From the NCBI GenBank assembly GCA_002306075.1, contig DBRW01000068.1, positions 1-5,164 on the forward strand: 5,164 nucleotides of DNA, read 5' to 3'. Below the pieces are notes generated by a model, which worked only from the letters and a program-made list of their open reading frames with translations, was not told the DNA's origin and made no database searches. The position numbers and the translations under genes were made by a program. The stretch is from Synergistaceae bacterium UBA1358. Lineage in GTDB: Bacteria > Synergistota > Synergistia > Synergistales > Synergistaceae. Position 1 is the first letter of the stretch, and each line of letters begins with the position of its first letter. Shown piece by piece: positions 5,156-5,164 of this stretch.

Positions 5156-5164
5156 TTGCCCATT

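Overview
The window (about 50% G+C) reads as a chromosomal segment of a Gram-negative, probably anaerobic bacterium. The mix of an FCD-type GntR regulator with an HD-domain enzyme, a lone type IV pilin-like protein, a COG1032-type radical SAM enzyme, and DUF454, PlsC and DUF502 membrane-associated proteins reminds me of Synergistota. That placement is recall without a database search and is only moderately secure. There is no rRNA, tRNA, insertion sequence or CRISPR array.

Left block (1-1165, minus strand): a FadR/FCD-subfamily GntR regulator is followed 68 nt downstream by an HD-domain phosphohydrolase-like protein that runs off the left edge. The two look co-transcribed from a good sigma70-type promoter at 1201-1229 (TTGAAT, 17 bp, extended -10 TATAAA).

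Intergenic block (1166-1556, 391 bp): this is AT-rich and dense in inverted repeats. It holds the gntR promoter, a cluster of mutually exclusive hairpins (1296-1370), a perfect 13-bp palindrome GTGGTCGGACCAC matching the TGGTnnnACCA operator style of FadR/PdhR-class GntR proteins, a second perfect 17-bp palindrome just after it, and a promoter and ribosome binding site for the rightward pilin gene.

Centre (1557-3398, plus strand): a 178-aa class III-signal prepilin is followed after 12 nt by a 430-aa radical SAM protein with a CxxxCxxC cluster motif and a cobalamin-binding-like N-terminal half. The spacing implies one operon. The functional link is unknown and is the best candidate here for something undescribed.

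Right block (3414-5164): a leftward pair, plsC-like acyltransferase then DUF454/YbaN-like membrane protein, converges on the radical SAM gene with only 15 bp between stop codons. Divergent from plsC is a DUF502 membrane protein. A strong Shine-Dalgarno sequence at the right edge announces another rightward gene. This block looks like a small envelope or membrane-lipid gene group.
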